DNA from: Photobacterium sp. SKA34
GTDB taxonomy: Bacteria > Pseudomonadota > Gammaproteobacteria > Enterobacterales > Vibrionaceae
NCBI RefSeq assembly: GCF_000153325.1
Contig: NZ_CH724144.1
Location: 62,001 to 126,000 of the forward strand
Length of the DNA: 64,000 nucleotides
Reading direction: 5' to 3'
Part shown: one piece after another, positions 60,576-64,000 of the stretch
Layout of the letters: every line of letters starts with the position of its first letter
How positions within the stretch are numbered: the stretch's first letter is position 1
Notes under the pieces: generated by a model
Told to the model about the DNA's origin: nothing
The model's input: the letters and a program-made list of their open reading frames with translations, nothing else
The model's database searches: none
Position numbers and translations under genes: made by a program

Positions 60576-60999
60576 GGTATAGATCCCTGAAAATAACGTT
60601 TAAGCGTAGATTATATCTTATAAATAAGAGAGTTGATGTCCTAGCAATAAAATAGAAAGAAAAGCTGATGTGCTATCTTACTGATTGTGTAAGAAATTTT
60701 CAGAAATAGGTAAAAGGCTTGTTAACAGTATTTTCAATATGTAACTTTATGTTTTTTAAGCATTTAGAGATACCTTTCACTGTCTGTGAACTACGTTAAA
60801 AAAACAGTGTTTTTGTTTTTTTTAGATCAAAAAGTGTGACGATAGCGGCAATATAAAAAATGGAAAAGTGCGGTTCAGCACAAAACTTTATCCTTATTGT
60901 TCAAAATTTAAATGAATAGATTAGAGTCGTTTGTGAACCATAGAGATGTTTATTAAGCTCTGATCTGAACTTCATTGGATACCGATTGAGGAAAATGGC
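60576..60999. other. intergenic region between DUF2956 and DUF2919 genes
   Basis: About 420 AT-rich bases between divergent genes. An AAAAGTGTGACG stretch at about 60829-60840 has a CRP half-site. I see no gene, repeat or terminator of note. Confidence 0.4.
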
Positions 61000-61446
61000 T
61001 TGTTATATCCGATAGATGCTTATGATCAGCATGGACAATTAAAAATTAATACCGTGTTGTGGTTCGTCTTGCTATTTAACGCCAAAGCTTGGTTAGTGTT
61101 TATTATGGCGGGGGTTAGCCGTACTCAAGGCGTGGAATTACTTGAGCTTATTTATCCAATAAGAGATGTTTTATACATAGGTATGGCAATAGGTAGTCCC
61201 GCAATATTATTAATGTGGCTATCAGGCCAACGAAATAAAAATAATAAATTAATACATTTTCTATGGCGGCAAGGGAAAAGAGTGTTACTTGTTGCGTATA
61301 GTTTTGATTTTCTAATGCAAATATATCATTTGATTATCAGTCATGGTGAGTTTAGCTGGATACGGGCAACCACATTACTGTTAACAGCATGGCTTGGGCT
61401 ATATCTTCTAAGAAGTTCTCGAGTTAAAGATATATTTGCTGACTAG
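61000..61446 (+). CDS. DUF2919-family membrane protein
   Basis: 148 residues, four hydrophobic segments; the N-terminus YPIDAYDQHGQLKINTVLWF and the ELLELIYPIRDVLYIGM segment are typical of DUF2919. The start is a TTG at 61000, nine bases after GAGGA; the nearby ATG is out of frame. Function unknown. The next gene starts 20 bp beyond its stop. Confidence 0.8.
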   Translation: MLYPIDAYDQHGQLKINTVLWFVLLFNAKAWLVFIMAGVSRTQGVELLELIYPIRDVLYIGMAIGSPAILLMWLSGQRNKNNKLIHFLWRQGKRVLLVAYSFDFLMQIYHLIISHGEFSWIRATTLLLTAWLGLYLLRSSRVKDIFAD

Positions 61447-61465
61447 CCTGTGAAGGGGAGCTGTA

Positions 61466-61879
61466 ATGAATGATTTTAGTCGCGGACAATTACTGTTAAG
61501 CACGTTACTGAGCCCATTAGCAATGGCTGATTGGCTGCTTGATGTGAGCTTTGAATTGAGTAGTTACTGTCATTCTAAGCATACAGTGAATACCTCACTT
61601 TCATTATTGCCTGGTGAAGAAACAATATTTTTTAATGGCTTAAGTCAGAGCCAACATAATTTGTGTCGTGAAGTGGTTGGTCGTGCTCAACTACTTGATG
61701 TTTCGCCAGATGAAGTAAAAATTGCTTTTCAGATCCAAGAGCGTTTAGATGATGGTGGTTGGCGTACTATTTTAGCTAAAACCTTATCTACTGGACTTAA
61801 TATGCCAATATTGTTTGAAAGTGAAAATACTGATTTAGAAGAGCGCGTTAAACTACAAATTGAAATAATGACAGCATAA
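61466..61879 (+). CDS. hypothetical protein
   Basis: 137 residues that I do not recognise. The N-terminus (RGQLLLSTLLSPLAMADW) resembles a weak signal peptide; the rest alternates short polar and hydrophobic stretches suggestive of a beta-rich domain (ELSSYCHSKHTVNTSLSLLPGEETIFF ... EVKIAFQIQERLDDGGW), with Cys at about 34 and 66. AGGGGAG site upstream. Probably in an operon with the DUF2919 gene. Confidence 0.65.
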   Translation: MNDFSRGQLLLSTLLSPLAMADWLLDVSFELSSYCHSKHTVNTSLSLLPGEETIFFNGLSQSQHNLCREVVGRAQLLDVSPDEVKIAFQIQERLDDGGWRTILAKTLSTGLNMPILFESENTDLEERVKLQIEIMTA

Positions 61880-61916
61880 TATATTAAGATAGACAGTTAA
61901 TATTTCTTACTTCAAT

Positions 61917-61942
61917 AACGCCTTCTTTTTAGAAGGCGTTTT
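61917..61942 (+). terminator. rho-independent terminator
   Basis: AACGCCTTC / GAAGGCGTT perfect stem, seven-base loop, short T run. Confidence 0.88.
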
Positions 61943-62089
61943 GGTATCTAGTCGGTATCAAAATACCCGATTTCGTAGGAAAAAGAGTAAAACCTTCTAC
62001 TAACGCATTAAGATCAAGTGATTTACGTTTTTATATCGTTATAATTACTTTTCATTTTTGACTAAACATCCTGTTAGGAGAAGACACCT

Positions 62090-62986
62090 ATGAGTATTGC
62101 CCAACCAGCAATCGTTCCAGATCGTGGCGCCTTTGCCCTTTATGTGGTGATGAATGTTGTTGGTAATAAGCAAAATGTTATTGCTCAATGCCAGTCAATT
62201 CATCAGTTACTTGCGGATCTCAATATTGATCAGCAAGACGCAAAGTTACATGCAAGTGTTGCCTTCGGTAAGGCATTTTGGGAGTCTTTAGGTCAACAAA
62301 GCCCTGCAGAGTTAACAGAGTTCCGTCAGTTAGGTGACGGTGAGACTATTGCGCCAGCAACAGGTGGTGATGTCTTACTGCATATCCATTCTAATCGTCA
62401 TGATCTTAACTTTTACGCGTTTCGCGTTTTCTTAGAAACACTGTCTCAAGACGTAGAAGTGTTAGATGAAACTTATGGGTTCCAATACCTTGATCACCGT
62501 GATATGACTGATTTCATTGACGGAACAGAAAACCCACAAACATCGGAAGATCGTGCTAACGTTGGTGTCATTGCTGAAGGTGAGTTTGCGGGTGGTAGCT
62601 ATGTAATGGTACAGCGTTATATTCATAACCTACCAGCATGGCATCGCCTAAACGTCAAAGCACAAGAAAAAGTGATTGGTCGTACGAAAGCTGATTCTGT
62701 AGAGCTAGAAGATGTTCCAGCGGCATCACATGTTGGCCGCGTTGATATTAAAGAAAATGGTAAAGGCTTAAAAATCTTACGTCACAGCTTGCCATACGGC
62801 TCTGTAACAGCTGAACACGGTTTATTATTCATTGCTTACTGTCAGCGTCAGTACCACTTTGATGCACAGCTTGAAAGTATGTTTGGTGAAACGGATGGTA
62901 AGACAGATCAGATGCTACGTTTCTCAAAACCTGTTACTGGGGCTTACTTCTTTGCTCCATCAATGGCGATGTTAAACAACCTTTAA
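62090..62986 (+). CDS. Dyp-type heme peroxidase, YfeX-like
   Basis: Dye-decolorizing-type peroxidase. The GxxDG-type motif is FIDGTENP, with the catalytic Asp at about 144; the proximal heme His is in AASHVGRVD (about 214), and the distal Arg region LKILRHSLPYG follows. 298 residues, no signal peptide, so cytoplasmic as for YfeX. Monocistronic between terminators. Confidence 0.92.
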   Translation: MSIAQPAIVPDRGAFALYVVMNVVGNKQNVIAQCQSIHQLLADLNIDQQDAKLHASVAFGKAFWESLGQQSPAELTEFRQLGDGETIAPATGGDVLLHIHSNRHDLNFYAFRVFLETLSQDVEVLDETYGFQYLDHRDMTDFIDGTENPQTSEDRANVGVIAEGEFAGGSYVMVQRYIHNLPAWHRLNVKAQEKVIGRTKADSVELEDVPAASHVGRVDIKENGKGLKILRHSLPYGSVTAEHGLLFIAYCQRQYHFDAQLESMFGETDGKTDQMLRFSKPVTGAYFFAPSMAMLNNL

Positions 62987-63057
62987 TCTCTAAAAGATCT
63001 ATTGATATAAGCATGTGATGAACAATGTTTAAGTGTGCTTTTTTAACGTTCAGATAA

Positions 63058-63092
63058 ACAAAAAGCGCTACCGAAGTAGCGCTTTTTTATCA
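63058..63092. terminator. terminator between the peroxidase gene and crr
   Basis: AAAAAGCGCTAC / GTAGCGCTTTTTT stem-loop, usable in both directions. Confidence 0.9.
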
Positions 63093-63107
63093 GCGATAGA
63101 ACTTAGC

Positions 63108-63617
63108 TTATTTCTTAACGCGTAGTACTGGTGTTTCACCAACATTTACAGCGCCAGAAAGCTTAGTTAGCTCTTTGATCTCGTCCATGTTAGAGATAAC
63201 AACAGGAGTCAGAGTTGACTTTGCTTTCTCTTCTAATAGCGCAAGATCGAATTCGATGATAGTGTCGCCAACTTTAACAGTTTGGCCTTCTTCAGCGATG
63301 CGAGTAAAACCTTCGCCCTTAAGTTCAACAGTATCAATACCGAAGTGAACGAAAAGTTCGATGCCATCGTCAGACTCAATAGAGAAAGCGTGGTTCGTTT
63401 CAAAGATCTTACCAATAGTACCGTTTACTGGTGCAACCATTTTGTTGCCAGCTGGTTTGATAGCAATACCATCACCAACAATTTTTTCAGCAAATACTAC
63501 ATCTGGCACATCTTCGATGTTAACGATTTCGCCAGAAAGTGGTGCGATGATTTCAACTGCACCAGCTTCACTGCTGTCGTCAGAAACCAGTTTCTTCAAT
63601 TTGTCAAACAGACCCAT
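63108..63617 (-). CDS. crr: PTS glucose-specific enzyme IIA
   Basis: EIIA-Glc, phosphocarrier and carbon-status signal (adenylate cyclase activation, inducer exclusion; binds FrsA). The phosphorylated His is in [11 protein letters not shown] (H91) and the partner His in TNHAFSIES (H76). 169 residues, as in E. coli. Follows ptsI by 40 bp on the same strand; the end of ptsHI-crr. Confidence 0.97.
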   Translation of the reverse strand: MGLFDKLKKLVSDDSSEAGAVEIIAPLSGEIVNIEDVPDVVFAEKIVGDGIAIKPAGNKMVAPVNGTIGKIFETNHAFSIESDDGIELFVHFGIDTVELKGEGFTRIAEEGQTVKVGDTIIEFDLALLEEKAKSTLTPVVISNMDEIKELTKLSGAVNVGETPVLRVKK

Positions 63618-63657
63618 ATCGATGCTCCTAAGCGTTGTTATATTATCTGCAGCTATA

Positions 63658-64000
63658 TTAGCAGATGGTCTTTTCTGCGATGAATTTTTCTACGTGCTCT
63701 TCGATTTCAGCAGCCGTTGGTAGAGTTAATGCATGCTCTGCCATTGCTTTAACATCAGCAAAGTTAGCGTTACGGATAACTTTCTTGATGCGAGGGATAG
63801 AAATCGCACTCATACTGAATTCGTCAAGACCCATACCTAAAAGAAGTAGGGTAGCACGTTCGTCGCCGGCAAGCTCACCACACATACCTGTCCACTTACC
63901 TTCAACGTGAGAAGCATCAATTACTTGCTTGATCACAGTAAGTACAGCAGGCGATAGTGGGTTGTAAAGGTGAGAGATTAGCTCATTACCACGGTCAACT
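63658..64000 (-). CDS. ptsI: phosphoenolpyruvate-protein phosphotransferase (enzyme I), C-terminal part
   Basis: The last 113 codons, running off the window edge. [20 protein letters not shown], then [31 protein letters not shown], which includes the active-site Cys (GMCGE) of the PEP-binding domain, and [10 protein letters not shown]. Standard enzyme I C-terminus. Confidence 0.96.
   Translation of the reverse strand, partial: VDRGNELISHLYNPLSPAVLTVIKQVIDASHVEGKWTGMCGELAGDERATLLLLGMGLDEFSMSAISIPRIKKVIRNANFADVKAMAEHALTLPTAAEIEEHVEKFIAEKTIC

Overview
The window is a chromosomal segment of a gammaproteobacterium of the family Vibrionaceae, most likely a Photobacterium. The evidence is the sodium-driven flagellar motor pair pomA-pomB, the full Na+-pumping NADH:quinone oxidoreductase operon (nqrABCDEF with apbE and nqrM), an OmpK-type Tsx porin, narQP beside a nap operon that ends in the tiny membrane protein known from Photobacterium and Vibrio nap loci, and a small mRNA/sRNA resembling VcdRP.

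Layout. 1-8.9 kb: an unidentified 3' gene fragment, the isoprenoid operon xseB-ispA-dxs (minus), pomAB (plus), thiI (plus), and yajL-panE (minus). 9-15 kb: ompK, ampG, a yajG-ppiA-hypothetical operon and rlmG (minus), then bolA (plus). 15.5-22.8 kb: nqrA-F, apbE, nqrM. 22.8-24.05 kb: a two-receiver GGDEF response regulator.

24.3-39.15 kb is the accessory region. A 13.8-kb island splits the chromosomal dinB (DNA polymerase IV) gene between codons for its catalytic N-terminus and the rest. The island begins with a four-gene recombinase operon (intA-tfp-intB-srap). This architecture is that of the strand-biased circularizing integrative elements and gamma-mobile-trio islands. Cargo follows: a divergent Xre regulator facing a winged-helix/coiled-coil protein plus an SF2 helicase, an orphan type I methyltransferase subunit whose 3' end runs into an IS3-family insertion sequence, and a second, complete dinB. 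The host's LexA-controlled dinB promoter now points into the recombinase operon, and the island carries a replacement polymerase IV.

39.2-53.3 kb is core genome: pepD, a VcdRP-like dual-function RNA, a PurR-box-controlled purine permease with gpt, frsA, crl, proBA, dapE with a YffB-type ArsC-family protein, a small winged-helix protein, and narP-narQ. 53.4-59.4 kb: the nap operon with FNR and NarP sites upstream. It is interrupted by a second, nearly identical copy of the same insertion sequence, which replaces the last few codons of napF and separates it from napDABC. 59.5-64 kb: small membrane and lipoproteins (one behind a Fur box), a Dyp-type peroxidase, crr and the 3' part of ptsI.

All gene calls rest on reading the protein sequences and recalling family features; no database search was run.
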